Assembly: GCA_028825445.1 (NCBI GenBank)
Contig: JAPKAD010000023.1
Location: forward strand, 1-32,615
DNA: 32,615 nucleotides
DNA from: Octadecabacter sp.
GTDB lineage: Bacteria; Pseudomonadota; Alphaproteobacteria; Rhodobacterales; Rhodobacteraceae
Direction: 5' to 3'
Notes under the pieces: generated by a model
Told to the model about the DNA's origin: nothing
Database searches by the model: none
Seen by the model: only the letters and a program-made list of their open reading frames with translations
Translations under genes and position numbers: made by a program
Shown here: positions 1 through 8,466 of the stretch, in pieces
Layout of the letters: each line of letters begins with the position of its first letter
How positions within the stretch are numbered: the first letter of the stretch is position 1

Positions 1-754
1 CATGGCATCAATCTGTTCCAACCAAACCTAACAACGTCACCTTGCACTTATTTGATCCAAATCAGAATAGCATTAACCTCTCAGTTTAAAAATATTTACT
101 ACTTATAAACATTTGGCAAGCTGACACTGCGCACAACCCTCTTTTTTCATACGAATTTTCCTCGATTTTATGCGCCTTTCCACCACAATGTAGGCCTGCG
201 CATGCGCGCCTGCCAACACAGACAATATTCTAGTAAGGCAAATTATAGGCAGCACTTTAGACACAAATAATGGCAGGTTGTGAGAGGTCGGTGTGATCAC
301 TTTGCGCGCACATATTTACACCGCGAAAACACAGATTACCTACCGTAAAAAGATTGCGAATCTAACCAGCCGTCCGACCATCTAAATCCACACCACAGGA
401 TTTGTGGCAATGATCTATCTACTCAACAGCTGAGATTAGAAGGTATCAAGCTAAGTAAGGAAGTTTCCCTAATTGGATGAATTTGATCTGTGCAATGTAT
501 TTCGCCCATGAAATAATACAAATCTGGAAATAAAAAATGGAGTACAACAAACTATCAACTTTTTCAGGAATGGCTGAAAAGCAGGCATCTTTTGTCAAAG
601 AATTTATTTTATGTCTCACTTTGACCCCCGCAATACTGCGAACAGAAACTTTATCAAACACTCTAGGTCTTAATGTTGGCCTTGCATTTAACACAAACGC
701 CAAAGCTTGTTGGAGTGCTTAGTATCTATGAAAATAATGATCTCATCGGAGTTT
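1..754. other. Gene-poor left flank, no recognised gene
   Basis: No gene here can be named. Two antiparallel open frames cover 446-722 and neither has a ribosome binding site or family resemblance. On the minus strand 300-103 there is a 65-codon frame opening with GTG whose first 35 residues look like a signal peptide ending in AGAHAQA, but there is no Shine-Dalgarno. Just after that point another frame on the same strand reads more like a cysteine-containing secreted protein (CGGKAHKIEENSYEKRG). Given the decayed genes elsewhere in this window, this may be another remnant, but the family is not identifiable by eye. Confidence 0.4.
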
Positions 755-782
755 GTGAACGGCGCGTTAACTCGGCGTTCAC
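755..782 (-). terminator. Imperfect hairpin behind the DUF3047 gene
   Basis: An inverted repeat with arms GTGAACG/CGTTCAC plus further inner pairing lies about 10 bases after the stop codon of the DUF3047 gene. It could act as a transcript end or stabiliser. There is no T-run after it on the minus strand, so it is not a classical intrinsic terminator. Confidence 0.25.
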
Positions 783-791
783 TTCCATAAA

Positions 792-1433
792 TTAGCGTAT
801 AATCAAATTAGAAACAGATGCACGAATTGTTGAGTCTGTGTCGTCACTGTCCGCAGACACAGCAATTCCGACTAATGCACCGGGCGTACTCCCAAAGGCT
901 TTGGCAAAATCAGGAGCGAAATTGACATTTTCAGTATTAGTACCAGTTCCAGCTTGGCGTAAGATCACGTTTGCACCCTGACCTGGTGCGTAGGGCGACT
1001 GTTGCACGTCACCCCGCGCATGGTTGCCGCCCCAGATGTACTGAAGGATACGCACGTTAGGATTTCCTTTTAACTGGCGGATGTTGGCATCGCCCATATT
1101 AACGGCGTCAGCTTCTGGCAAGAACACGAAGTATATTGAAATATTACGATCATCGCCCCCCTTAAGCCGCAGGTCAGTCGCGGGAACAGATTGATCGACG
1201 GCCCAATTCCAAGACGCAGCTCGCGCATCCCAGTCATCAGAACCCGTCCTGGTCCAAGCAAGCGAAACTGTGCCCTCAGACACAATATTGAGAGAACCAC
1301 CATTAAATAAATAATCGTTTGAACTGAACAATTGCAGCCTCTGTTCACTCCAGCTGTCACCAAATGAGATCAAGTCAGCCAAAACAGACGACGGGGCAAG
1401 GAAGAAAAGTAAAGTAAAGGATAGAACTCGCAT
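792..1433 (-). CDS. Secreted DUF3047-family protein
   Basis: A 213-residue protein of unknown biochemical role resembling the DUF3047 family of exported proteobacterial proteins. The N-terminus MRVLSFTLLFFLAPSSVLA is a Sec signal peptide with cleavage expected after residue 19. The mature part is rich in Trp and Asp and contains the block ISIYFVFLP followed by YIWGGNHARG, which fits the family's beta-sandwich-like core. A GTG lies three codons upstream in the same frame, but the ATG at 1433 is preferred because AAAAGG lies 8 bases before it and the signal peptide begins there. It is monocistronic and separated by 85 bases from the ldh-like gene. No catalytic residues can be assigned. The family call is from recognition of the fold pattern, not from a search. 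Confidence 0.65.
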   Translation of the reverse strand: MRVLSFTLLFFLAPSSVLADLISFGDSWSEQRLQLFSSNDYLFNGGSLNIVSEGTVSLAWTRTGSDDWDARAASWNWAVDQSVPATDLRLKGGDDRNISIYFVFLPEADAVNMGDANIRQLKGNPNVRILQYIWGGNHARGDVQQSPYAPGQGANVILRQAGTGTNTENVNFAPDFAKAFGSTPGALVGIAVSADSDDTDSTIRASVSNLIIR

Positions 1434-1518
1434 GAGGTACACCTTTTCATTTCTTTAGTCTCACAAAGTCTATAAGAAATAATAATCTCAATTAAAGGTT
1501 TACTTCACCCACGCTTTG

Positions 1519-2478
1519 TTATCCGCCAGCGAGGGAGCATGATGCCAACCATAGCGCGTCCGGCACGTTTATTTCTGTCATCGGCTGGCGATTTTGACCA
1601 GGGATACGCGTTCCATCCTGTTCTGCAATTGCTTGTGCGATACGTGACAGCCTTGCACCAAAATCCTCACCCGGTTCGATCAGAATGTAAAATTGACCAA
1701 GGTCATGCGGTTTGCCGTTGGGTAGCTTCAAGCCACTGACATCTAACGAGTTTACCGACCCTGTCATACCTGCTGCTAAAACTTCTGCCATCAAACCGAA
1801 ACCCCAACCTTTGTAGCCACCAGCACTAACCAATGTACCTTTAAGCGCTGCGTCCGGATCAGTTGTGGGTTTACCATCTTCATTAACGGCCCAACCAAGT
1901 GGTATCTTTTCTCCCGCAGCTTTGGCCATAGTAATCTTGCCCAAAGCCACAGCTGATGTTGAAAAATCCCAGTGCATGCCACCATCCGGAATGGACATAG
2001 AAATTGGGTTGGTGCCAATCACCGCCATTTTGCCGTTGGGGGGGGCCACAACAGATGAAGCATTGGTGAAGCCAATCCCTATCAACCCAGCGGCTGCGAT
2101 TTGTTCTGTGAAAAAACCAAGCGAAGTACAGGTATGCGCATGAGCAACAGCAAGCGTCGCGGTGCCGTTTTCGCGGGCTGCTTGTACGGCTTGCTCCAAG
2201 CCACGGCTGAATGCGGGTTGTGCAAATCCGTACCGCGCATCTGCAATCACTTGGCCCCTTTTGGGTCGTGTGATTATCGGATCGACTTGTCCATCCACAC
2301 GACCAGACTTTAACTGAGTACAATAACTTTCAAGGTAATAAAGACCACAAATGACATTACCAAACGCCTCTGCTCGCGCGACCGCCTTTGCGACCTCGCC
2401 CGCTTGCCAAGCTCTCGCACCATGCGCGACCATGGCAGTCTTTGCTACATCTTCAATTTCAGAAATAAAAATCTTCAT
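1519..2478 (-). CDS. Ldh-family (malate/L-lactate dehydrogenase-like) NAD(P)-dependent oxidoreductase
   Basis: A 319-residue member of the Ldh_2 superfamily (malate/L-lactate/ureidoglycolate dehydrogenase, piperideine-2-carboxylate reductase), cytosolic and unrelated to Rossmann-fold dehydrogenases. Family segments visible are ICGLYYLESYC near the N-terminus, VAHAHTCTSLGFFTEQIAAAG, the GTNPISMSIP stretch, the WDFSTSAVALGKI cofactor-binding region and GGYKGWGFGLMAE. Most family members carry a GHxSHG-like motif near residue 45; here the equivalent reads GNVICGL, so the substrate is probably different from malate or lactate. The ATG overlaps the lolD stop by 4 bases (ATGA), so it is translationally coupled to proS-lolC/E-lolD although no functional link is obvious. 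The real substrate is unknown. Confidence 0.75.
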   Translation of the reverse strand: MKIFISEIEDVAKTAMVAHGARAWQAGEVAKAVARAEAFGNVICGLYYLESYCTQLKSGRVDGQVDPIITRPKRGQVIADARYGFAQPAFSRGLEQAVQAARENGTATLAVAHAHTCTSLGFFTEQIAAAGLIGIGFTNASSVVAPPNGKMAVIGTNPISMSIPDGGMHWDFSTSAVALGKITMAKAAGEKIPLGWAVNEDGKPTTDPDAALKGTLVSAGGYKGWGFGLMAEVLAAGMTGSVNSLDVSGLKLPNGKPHDLGQFYILIEPGEDFGARLSRIAQAIAEQDGTRIPGQNRQPMTEINVPDALWLASCSLAGG

Positions 2479-3152
2479 ACAATCAATCCTGCTTCAAGCC
2501 GTACAATGCGATCCATACGTGCCGCCAATTCCAAATTATGCGTCGCGATTAAGGCCGAAAGACCCGTAGATCTTACCAACTCCATCAAGACGCTGAATAC
2601 ACGGTCAGATGTGCCAGGATCAAGATTTCCTGTGGGTTCATCTGCCAAAAGCAATTTAGGATTATTCGCCAAAGCCCTACAAAATGCGACGCGCTGTTGC
2701 TCGCCTCCAGACAATGCTGCGGGACGATGATTTGCACGAGATTTTACTCCAACACGAGTAAGTAATTCAACCGCGTGCGCTTCGGCCAAACTTTGCGCGA
2801 TACCGTTCGCCAGTTGCGGGAGCACTATGTTTTCTAGAGCAGTAAACTCGTGAAGCAAGTGATGAAATTGATAGATAAAGCCGACATCGTTGCGCCGCAC
2901 CGCCGTGCGCTTCCGATCCCCTATCTTGGTCATATCTTCACCACCAATCGCCACAGTTCCGTCATTCGGCGAATCAAGCAGTCCTGCTATATGTAGCAGC
3001 GTAGATTTGCCAGCACCGGACGGTGCGACGAGTGCCACGACTTCCCCTTTCGCAACCTGCAACGAAATACCATGTAAAACCTTAACTTCATTAGATTTTC
3101 CCATATTGTAGGCTTTTGTTAGCTTGTCTATTTTTAGTATGACATTATTCAT
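2475..3152 (-). CDS. lolD: LolD, ATPase of the lipoprotein-releasing ABC transporter
   Basis: A 225-residue ABC ATPase that powers extraction of outer-membrane lipoproteins from the inner membrane for transfer to LolA. All nucleotide-binding motifs are present: Walker A APSGAGKST (about residue 43, with Ala in place of the usual first Gly), Q-loop FIYQFHHLL, signature LSGGEQQR, Walker B LLLADEPTGNLD and the H-loop ATHN. The Q-loop segment and the full length match the LolD/MacB subgroup. The start overlaps the 3' end of the permease gene by 8 bases, and the stop overlaps the ldh-like start, so the three genes form one coupled transcript with proS. Confidence 0.92.
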   Translation of the reverse strand: MNNVILKIDKLTKAYNMGKSNEVKVLHGISLQVAKGEVVALVAPSGAGKSTLLHIAGLLDSPNDGTVAIGGEDMTKIGDRKRTAVRRNDVGFIYQFHHLLHEFTALENIVLPQLANGIAQSLAEAHAVELLTRVGVKSRANHRPAALSGGEQQRVAFCRALANNPKLLLADEPTGNLDPGTSDRVFSVLMELVRSTGLSALIATHNLELAARMDRIVRLEAGLIV

Positions 3153-4461
3153 AACGCAAAGCCTCGACTGGGTTCATTCGCGCTGCGCGACGTGCGGGAA
3201 AAATCGTAACAATCCAACTCAGTGACAGAGACAGAACCACAGCTTTGAGCACATCGAAGAGTTCCAGTTTTGCCGGAATGGTATAGATTCCGCGAATTGA
3301 CGGGTCCCAGATACCACCACCAGCGATATAATTTACTAGGGCGAAAATCTGGTCGATGTAGACTACGAATAGACACCCCAGCACCACGCCAAGAATTGTG
3401 CCAACTGTCCCCAAACCTGCTCCACAAATAAAGAAAATTCGCAATATAGAGCCTTCTGTTAGACCCACTGTACGTAAAATTCCAATATCCTGCCCTTTGT
3501 TTTTCACCAACATAATTAAGCCACTAATAATATTCATTGATGCAATCAGCACAAGAATAGACATAATAACAAACATTACATTATCTTCGACTGTCAGTGC
3601 ACGTAAATAAGCTCCTTCGTTATCTTTCCAGCTGTATAAAAACGCCTCTGGCCCTAGTTCACGGTACAAGAGACTAATCCAGTCCTCAACATGATCGGGG
3701 TCTGCGACATAAATCTCGATCTCATCGTGGGCACCATCACGATTGTAAAAAGTTTGTGCTTGTTCAAGAGGCAAATACATGCGGCTAACGTCTGTGATAT
3801 AGCGACCGGTTTGAAAAATATAAACAACATCAAATGTATTACGGCGTGGGCTACGACCTGCGGCTGTGTTAACCCCTTCAGCAGACAGCAGATTGATCCG
3901 GTCCCCAATGGTCACACCAAGGTTTTTCGCAACTTCTGAGCCCAGCGCTGCGCCATTAGCAAAATCATCAATTGAACCAGACGAACGCTGCGGGTTCAAC
4001 ACAAGTGGGATGTCTTGAAGATCCTCGGGCGTGATGCCATAAACTTGGACAAAACTGCTTTGGGCACCCACTGTCGCCAGACCTTCGCCACGAATAATTG
4101 GGGCCGCACGAGTAACACCATCAATTTCGCCCAACTGCGCAGCAAGCGCGTCGCCGTTAGCAATAGTATTTACACGTCGGGTGACATCGACCGATTGGTC
4201 ACCCTGCGTCACCGTCAAAGTTTCCATAAAATTCTCGCGTACCGTCAGATGCGCATTAGCCCCAACAATTGTATCAACGAAATCTGTGCGAAAGCCGCTT
4301 CTTACCGCCAAAACAGCGATCAAAGCAAATACCGCTAACGTTACACCAATCAGCGAAATCCACGTCATAATGTTGACGCCGCCTTCGGCGCGTTTGGCAC
4401 GAATAAAGCGCCAAGCAATCATCCATTCAAAACAAGAAAATGGGGCTGTTTTGCCTGTCAT
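3145..4461 (-). CDS. lolC: LolC/LolE-type lipoprotein-releasing permease
   Basis: A 438-residue inner-membrane permease of the FtsX/MacB superfamily that pairs with LolD. The N-terminal cytoplasmic leader (FEWMIAWRFIRAKR) precedes TM1 at about residues 33-55. A large periplasmic MacB-PCD-like domain follows up to about residue 290, with a run of three C-terminal TM segments after it. The family block GQDIGILRTVGLTEGSILRI and the closing PARRAARMNPVEALRYE are typical of LolC/E. Only one permease gene is present, so it either forms a homodimer or has an unlinked partner; whether to call it LolC or LolE cannot be decided here. It lies 11 bases behind proS, an arrangement common in Rhodobacteraceae. 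Confidence 0.9.
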   Translation of the reverse strand: MTGKTAPFSCFEWMIAWRFIRAKRAEGGVNIMTWISLIGVTLAVFALIAVLAVRSGFRTDFVDTIVGANAHLTVRENFMETLTVTQGDQSVDVTRRVNTIANGDALAAQLGEIDGVTRAAPIIRGEGLATVGAQSSFVQVYGITPEDLQDIPLVLNPQRSSGSIDDFANGAALGSEVAKNLGVTIGDRINLLSAEGVNTAAGRSPRRNTFDVVYIFQTGRYITDVSRMYLPLEQAQTFYNRDGAHDEIEIYVADPDHVEDWISLLYRELGPEAFLYSWKDNEGAYLRALTVEDNVMFVIMSILVLIASMNIISGLIMLVKNKGQDIGILRTVGLTEGSILRIFFICGAGLGTVGTILGVVLGCLFVVYIDQIFALVNYIAGGGIWDPSIRGIYTIPAKLELFDVLKAVVLSLSLSWIVTIFPARRAARMNPVEALRYE

Positions 4462-4472
4462 TGCGCTACCTT

Positions 4473-5834
4473 TTATTTTAATTGACCGTTGCCCAAGCCA
4501 TGGACCCTGTAAATTTCACCTATCTTAGCAATCGCCTGTTCTGGTGGCATTTCTTCATTCTCACCAGTTTTGCGTGACGTAACTTCTACAACACCATTCT
4601 TTAGTCCGCGCGGGCCGACCGTGATGCGCCATGGAAGACCAATCATATCCATCGTGCCAAACTTTGATCCCGCGCGCTCATTACGGTCATCATAAAGTGC
4701 CTCTAAACCCAAGGCAGCAACAGAATCATAAAGAGACTGACAGGCCGAATCCGCATCTACATCACCCTGCTTAAGGTTGACGATACCAACGTGAAATGGC
4801 GTCACGCCCTCGGGCCAGATAATGCCCTTATCGTCATGACTGGCCTCAATGATTGCGCCAAGCAATCGCGACACGCCAATGCCGTGCGATCCCATGTGAA
4901 CGAGCGTGGGTTTGCCGTCAGGCCCTTGCACAGTCGCACCCATAGCATTAGAGTATTTAGTGCCAAAATAGAAGATTTGCCCAACTTCAATGCCCCGCGC
5001 AGAACGTCGGCGGTCTGCGGGGATGGTGTTAAACAGCGCGGCGTCATGAGTTTCATCTGTGCGTGCATATTTTGAGGTGAATTCTTTCATCACATCAGCA
5101 CATTGCGCCACATCATCATAGTCTATTACACGGTTTCCGAATGACAAATCCGTTACAGCAGCGTCGTAGAAGACCTCAGATTCCCCCGTTTCAGCCAGCA
5201 CCAAGAATTCATGAGTGTCGTCACCACCGATTGGCCCGGAATCTGCGCGCATCGGGATCGCCTGAAGGCCCATTCGTTCATATGTGCGCAAGTAACTCAC
5301 AAGATGGCGATTGTAAGAGTGCATTGCAGCTTCTTTGGTCAAATCAAACGTGTAACCATCTTTCATATAAAATTCACGCCCCCGCATAACTCCAAAACGC
5401 GGGCGACGTTCATCGCGGAATTTCCATTGAATCTGATAGAGCGTCATTGGCAGCGATTTATAGCTCGCCACGTGACTGCGGAAAATATCAGTCACCAATT
5501 CTTCTGCCGTTGGCGTAAATAGCAAATCGTTTCCATTACGATCTTTAATGCGCAACATTTCATCACCGTAGGCCTCATAGCGCCCACTCTCGCGCCACAG
5601 GTCCGCTGATTGGATGGTCGGCATCTGGATCGCGATGTGACCTGCGCGTTCTTGTTCTTCATGTACAATTTGTTCGAGCCGCTTAAGAACCTTGAAACCC
5701 AGCGGAAGCCAAGAATAAATTCCTGCGCTTGATTGTTTAATCATCCCCGCACGCAGCATATACTGGTGACTAACGATTGTCGCATCGCGGGGCGATTCTT
5801 TGAGGACTGGCAGGAAATAGCGGCTCAAGCGCAT
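4473..5834 (-). CDS. proS: Proline--tRNA ligase, short alphaproteobacterial form
   Basis: A 453-residue class II aminoacyl-tRNA synthetase that charges tRNA-Pro. The N-terminus [13 protein letters not shown] is the canonical family start, so I chose the ATG at 5834 over the 19-codon upstream extension. Motif 1 region [13 protein letters not shown], the TPTAEE proline-activation element, motif 2 [19 protein letters not shown] and motif 3 [16 protein letters not shown] are all visible, followed by the anticodon-binding domain. Motifs 2 and 3 are too close for the roughly 180-residue INS editing domain of E. coli ProRS. This is the short form usual in alphaproteobacteria, in which editing of Ala-tRNA-Pro depends on separate trans-editing proteins. 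It heads the operon with lolC/E, lolD and the ldh-like gene. Confidence 0.95.
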   Translation of the reverse strand: MRLSRYFLPVLKESPRDATIVSHQYMLRAGMIKQSSAGIYSWLPLGFKVLKRLEQIVHEEQERAGHIAIQMPTIQSADLWRESGRYEAYGDEMLRIKDRNGNDLLFTPTAEELVTDIFRSHVASYKSLPMTLYQIQWKFRDERRPRFGVMRGREFYMKDGYTFDLTKEAAMHSYNRHLVSYLRTYERMGLQAIPMRADSGPIGGDDTHEFLVLAETGESEVFYDAAVTDLSFGNRVIDYDDVAQCADVMKEFTSKYARTDETHDAALFNTIPADRRRSARGIEVGQIFYFGTKYSNAMGATVQGPDGKPTLVHMGSHGIGVSRLLGAIIEASHDDKGIIWPEGVTPFHVGIVNLKQGDVDADSACQSLYDSVAALGLEALYDDRNERAGSKFGTMDMIGLPWRITVGPRGLKNGVVEVTSRKTGENEEMPPEQAIAKIGEIYRVHGLGNGQLK

Positions 5835-6217
5835 CGGGATCACTTTCAAATAGGGTTGTAGGCTGTCTAGCAGACACTTGCACAAGGGCAAGGCGCACGC
5901 GTTACGATCATCATTAGATCAGATATATCCACTTATCACAGGTTTGTTAAAGATAGGATCCAATGTTGCACCCCCTCCCTTCCCCTTCAACACAAATAAA
6001 TAGGAGATTAGTATTGCAAGTTTAAAAACACTGGTCGCAAAGACCACTTTTGCAATTGTGAGAATATTCGCTTCCGCGCAGTTCATTAAAGAAATACTCT
6101 CAAGAGTATGCACGGTTTAAAATATATGTTGCAGCCATAACTACAGCATACATAGTTAATACACTCGAATATTTCTAACATTTACTGTCCACGTGGAATT
6201 CAATGTAGCTGTTGACT
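5835..6217. other. proS upstream region, no recognised gene
   Basis: This stretch should hold the proS promoter. On the minus strand 6113-5919 a 64-codon frame with a GTG start has a hydrophobic centre and the tail KGGGATLDPIFNKPVISGY. I do not recognise it, no Shine-Dalgarno precedes it, and it may be fortuitous or a remnant. No convincing promoter boxes could be assigned by eye. Confidence 0.35.
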
Positions 6218-6456
6218 GATGTTTTTATCCACGTTGATGACTGTACACTTATAGAAATCGATTTACAGACAGGCTCTAAATACCTCAAGCCAATTAATGA
6301 TGCAGACTGTCTCACTATAACGTAAGCAGGTCATACAATCCCAGTTGTACCTGACAAATGGCAATCTATTTTATCGCAATCGTCAAAGCCGACAATGGAG
6401 AAATCCAAATTATCGGTAAAGTCTTGCAGCCCGGCAAGCACCCCGTTTACAAATAA
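6218..6456 (+). pseudogene. Probable decayed small secreted-type protein gene, family unknown
   Basis: Two protein-like pieces in different frames follow each other. The first (6218-6319) contains HVDDCTLIEIDLQTGSKYL and ends NDADCLTIT before a TAA; past the stop the same frame continues AGHTIPVVPDK. The second, from ATG 6358 to TAA 6456, encodes 32 residues including YFIAIVKADNGEIQIIGKV. Their order, the paired cysteines and the natural amino-acid mix suggest one ancestral small protein broken by a stop and a frameshift. There is no Shine-Dalgarno or signal peptide left. I cannot name a family, and chance open frames remain possible. Confidence 0.3.
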
Positions 6457-6541
6457 ACTAGGTCAGTCACACCCTCTATACGATGTCATATTAGCCCTAC
6501 GATCGATGTCACACTTATATTCCAGTGTTACGTAATTGTGT

Positions 6542-6571
6542 GCCCATGCAAACACGTATGGGGCCTTTTTG
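6542..6571 (+). terminator. Weak terminator-like hairpin with T-run
   Basis: A short stem (CCCAT/ATGGG around a 10-base loop) is followed closely by CCTTTTTG on the plus strand. It could end transcription of the remnant just upstream. The stem is only 5 bp, so confidence is low. Confidence 0.25.
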
Positions 6572-6626
6572 TTGCAAACGCGGTAAGGCTGCGCCAAATA
6601 GGTAGAATAAACGTGAAAGAGACATC

Positions 6627-7754
6627 ATGGCCCTACCGTCACAAAAACAGTATCAGTATTGGGGCATTACCGCCGCAATCTTCATCTTTCTGCTTTGGGC
6701 TTTAAGTAACGTGCTAACCCCATTCATTTTGGGGAGTGTGATTGCGTATTTTCTTGATCCCATTGCAGATCGTTTAGAAAAATTGGGGTTAAGCCGCATA
6801 ATGGCCACTATCGTTATTACGCTGTCTGGCATTTTAACTTTCTTACTGCTATTTTTGCTCGTGGTTCCAACGCTGATTGGGCAGTTAGGTCAGCTTATCA
6901 ACACGATTGGCATAATTATCCAAGACTTGCCACAAACCTGGACGAGCCTGAAAGAATGGCTGTCAGGTCGATTCCCAAATTTAGATTCAAACGGAACATT
7001 TATGGTCGATCAAATGACGGCACTGGGCAACGCAGTCCAGTCGCGCGGTGGTGATCTTGTGGCGGCCTTGCTTAACTCAGCGCAGGGAATCATCAACATA
7101 ATTATCTTACTGATCATTGTACCGGTCGTAACGTTTTACATGCTGATGGATTGGGACCGCATGATAGCGCAAGTCGACAATCTGTTGCCACGCGACCACC
7201 AAGAAACCGTACGTGATCTTGCCCGTCAAATTGATCGCACATTGGCTTCTTTCATCCGTGGCCAAGGCACAGTATGCCTAATTTTAGGCACATATTACGC
7301 CATAGCCTTAATAATTGCGGGGCTGAATTTTGGGCTTATCGTTGGATTTATTGCAGGGCTGATTTCATTTATTCCATACATCGGCGCGTTGGTAGGCGGT
7401 GTATTGGCCATTGGCCTTGCCCTTTTTCAGTGGTGGGGCGGCGATGTCGTGGTTGATGGTGAAACTGCGCAGCAAAGCATTAACTGGCTACGCATCGGCA
7501 TCGTTGCAGGGATATTTGGCTTTGGGCAATTCTTTGAGGGCAACATTCTAACACCAAAACTGGTGGGGAATTCCGTCGGATTACACCCTGTTTGGTTAAT
7601 CCTCGCCCTATCAGTCTTTGGCAACTTGCTTGGTTTCGTAGGTATGTTAGTAGCCGTTCCAATTGCTGCGGTAATGGGTGTTGTCGCAAGGTTCCTGATT
7701 GAAAGATACAAATCAGGAAAGTTGTACAAAGGCCATATTGGGAAGAGTGGCTAA
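6627..7754 (+). CDS. AI-2E family (PerM-like) membrane transporter
   Basis: A 375-residue polytopic inner-membrane protein of the AI-2E transporter/PerM family. The family includes a proposed autoinducer-2 exporter and several Na+/H+ or unknown-substrate exporters; the substrate here is not known. Hydrophobic segments occur at about residues 10-45, 55-85, 150-175 and four to five times between 205 and 360. The family hallmark in the C-terminal half is visible as GLISFIPYIGALVGG and later EGNILTPKLVGNSVGLHP. An AAAGAGAC Shine-Dalgarno precedes the ATG. The gene ends 1 base before hdaA, and this neighbour pair is common in Rhodobacteraceae, so co-transcription with hdaA, ppk and ppx is likely. 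Confidence 0.88.
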   Translation: MALPSQKQYQYWGITAAIFIFLLWALSNVLTPFILGSVIAYFLDPIADRLEKLGLSRIMATIVITLSGILTFLLLFLLVVPTLIGQLGQLINTIGIIIQDLPQTWTSLKEWLSGRFPNLDSNGTFMVDQMTALGNAVQSRGGDLVAALLNSAQGIINIIILLIIVPVVTFYMLMDWDRMIAQVDNLLPRDHQETVRDLARQIDRTLASFIRGQGTVCLILGTYYAIALIIAGLNFGLIVGFIAGLISFIPYIGALVGGVLAIGLALFQWWGGDVVVDGETAQQSINWLRIGIVAGIFGFGQFFEGNILTPKLVGNSVGLHPVWLILALSVFGNLLGFVGMLVAVPIAAVMGVVARFLIERYKSGKLYKGHIGKSG

Positions 7755-7755
7755 G

Positions 7756-8427
7756 ATGGCAAGCCAACTGGCCTTTGATCTACCTACTAATGTGAGGCTT
7801 GGTTTGGCTGATTTCTTTGTGTCCGATGCAAACGTACTGGCTTATGCTCTGATACAGGACCCGCAGAGGTGGCCCGGAAACAAGCTTGCGCTGATTGGGC
7901 CCGCAGGATCAGGTAAAACCCACCTAGCTCGGGTGTTTGCCGCCCAGACAGCCGCAACGATCATGAACGCTAAAGACGTCCGGGCTGACACAGGTCTTCC
8001 AGACGGAAATGTTATCCTCGAAGATGGAGACGCTTTGCGCGAAGAAGGCGAAGAATGGTTATTTCATGTTTACAATGCCTTTTCTCGTGATGGTTTTACC
8101 CTTTTACTTACCTCGCGATTACCGCCTGCTCGCTGGGATATAACCCTACCCGATTTGGCAAGCCGCTTGTCGACGATTACATCCGCTACGATCAAAAATC
8201 CCGATGATCCGCTGCTGACGGCGGTATTGCTAAAACACTTTGCAGATCGCCAACTCACACCAACACCAAATGCAATGGCTTTTTTGATCAAGCACTTGCC
8301 ACGTTCATTTGACGCTGTACGCAATATTGTCGAAACCTTGGACCATCAGGCTTTGGCTAAATCCAAGCCGTTGACACGTTCCTTTGTGTGCACAGTGCTG
8401 GACAACATGCCCCCTGATGAGGAATAG
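7756..8427 (+). CDS. hdaA: HdaA, DnaA-related regulator of replication initiation
   Basis: A 223-residue protein containing the AAA+ domain of DnaA but no DNA-binding domain IV, the architecture of Hda/HdaA. With the DNA-loaded beta clamp it promotes hydrolysis of DnaA-ATP and so prevents over-initiation. Residues 4-10 (QLAFDLP) match the clamp-binding motif at the N-terminus of Hda proteins, which fixes the ATG at 7756 rather than the 19-codon longer frame. Walker A is GPAGSGKTH, the Walker B position reads VILEDGD, and DLASRLSTI is the Box VII region carrying the likely arginine finger. GGAAGAG precedes the start inside the end of the upstream gene. The hdaA-ppk adjacency is conserved in many alphaproteobacteria. 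Confidence 0.88.
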   Translation: MASQLAFDLPTNVRLGLADFFVSDANVLAYALIQDPQRWPGNKLALIGPAGSGKTHLARVFAAQTAATIMNAKDVRADTGLPDGNVILEDGDALREEGEEWLFHVYNAFSRDGFTLLLTSRLPPARWDITLPDLASRLSTITSATIKNPDDPLLTAVLLKHFADRQLTPTPNAMAFLIKHLPRSFDAVRNIVETLDHQALAKSKPLTRSFVCTVLDNMPPDEE

Positions 8428-8466
8428 TACCATTTTATCGACGTAATTCAATAGTATAGGGTGCCA

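Noticed and set aside
446..722. Opposed frames of 85 and 61 codons
   Set aside because: They cover each other on opposite strands, have no binding site, and neither translation resembles a family. I could not decide that either is real.
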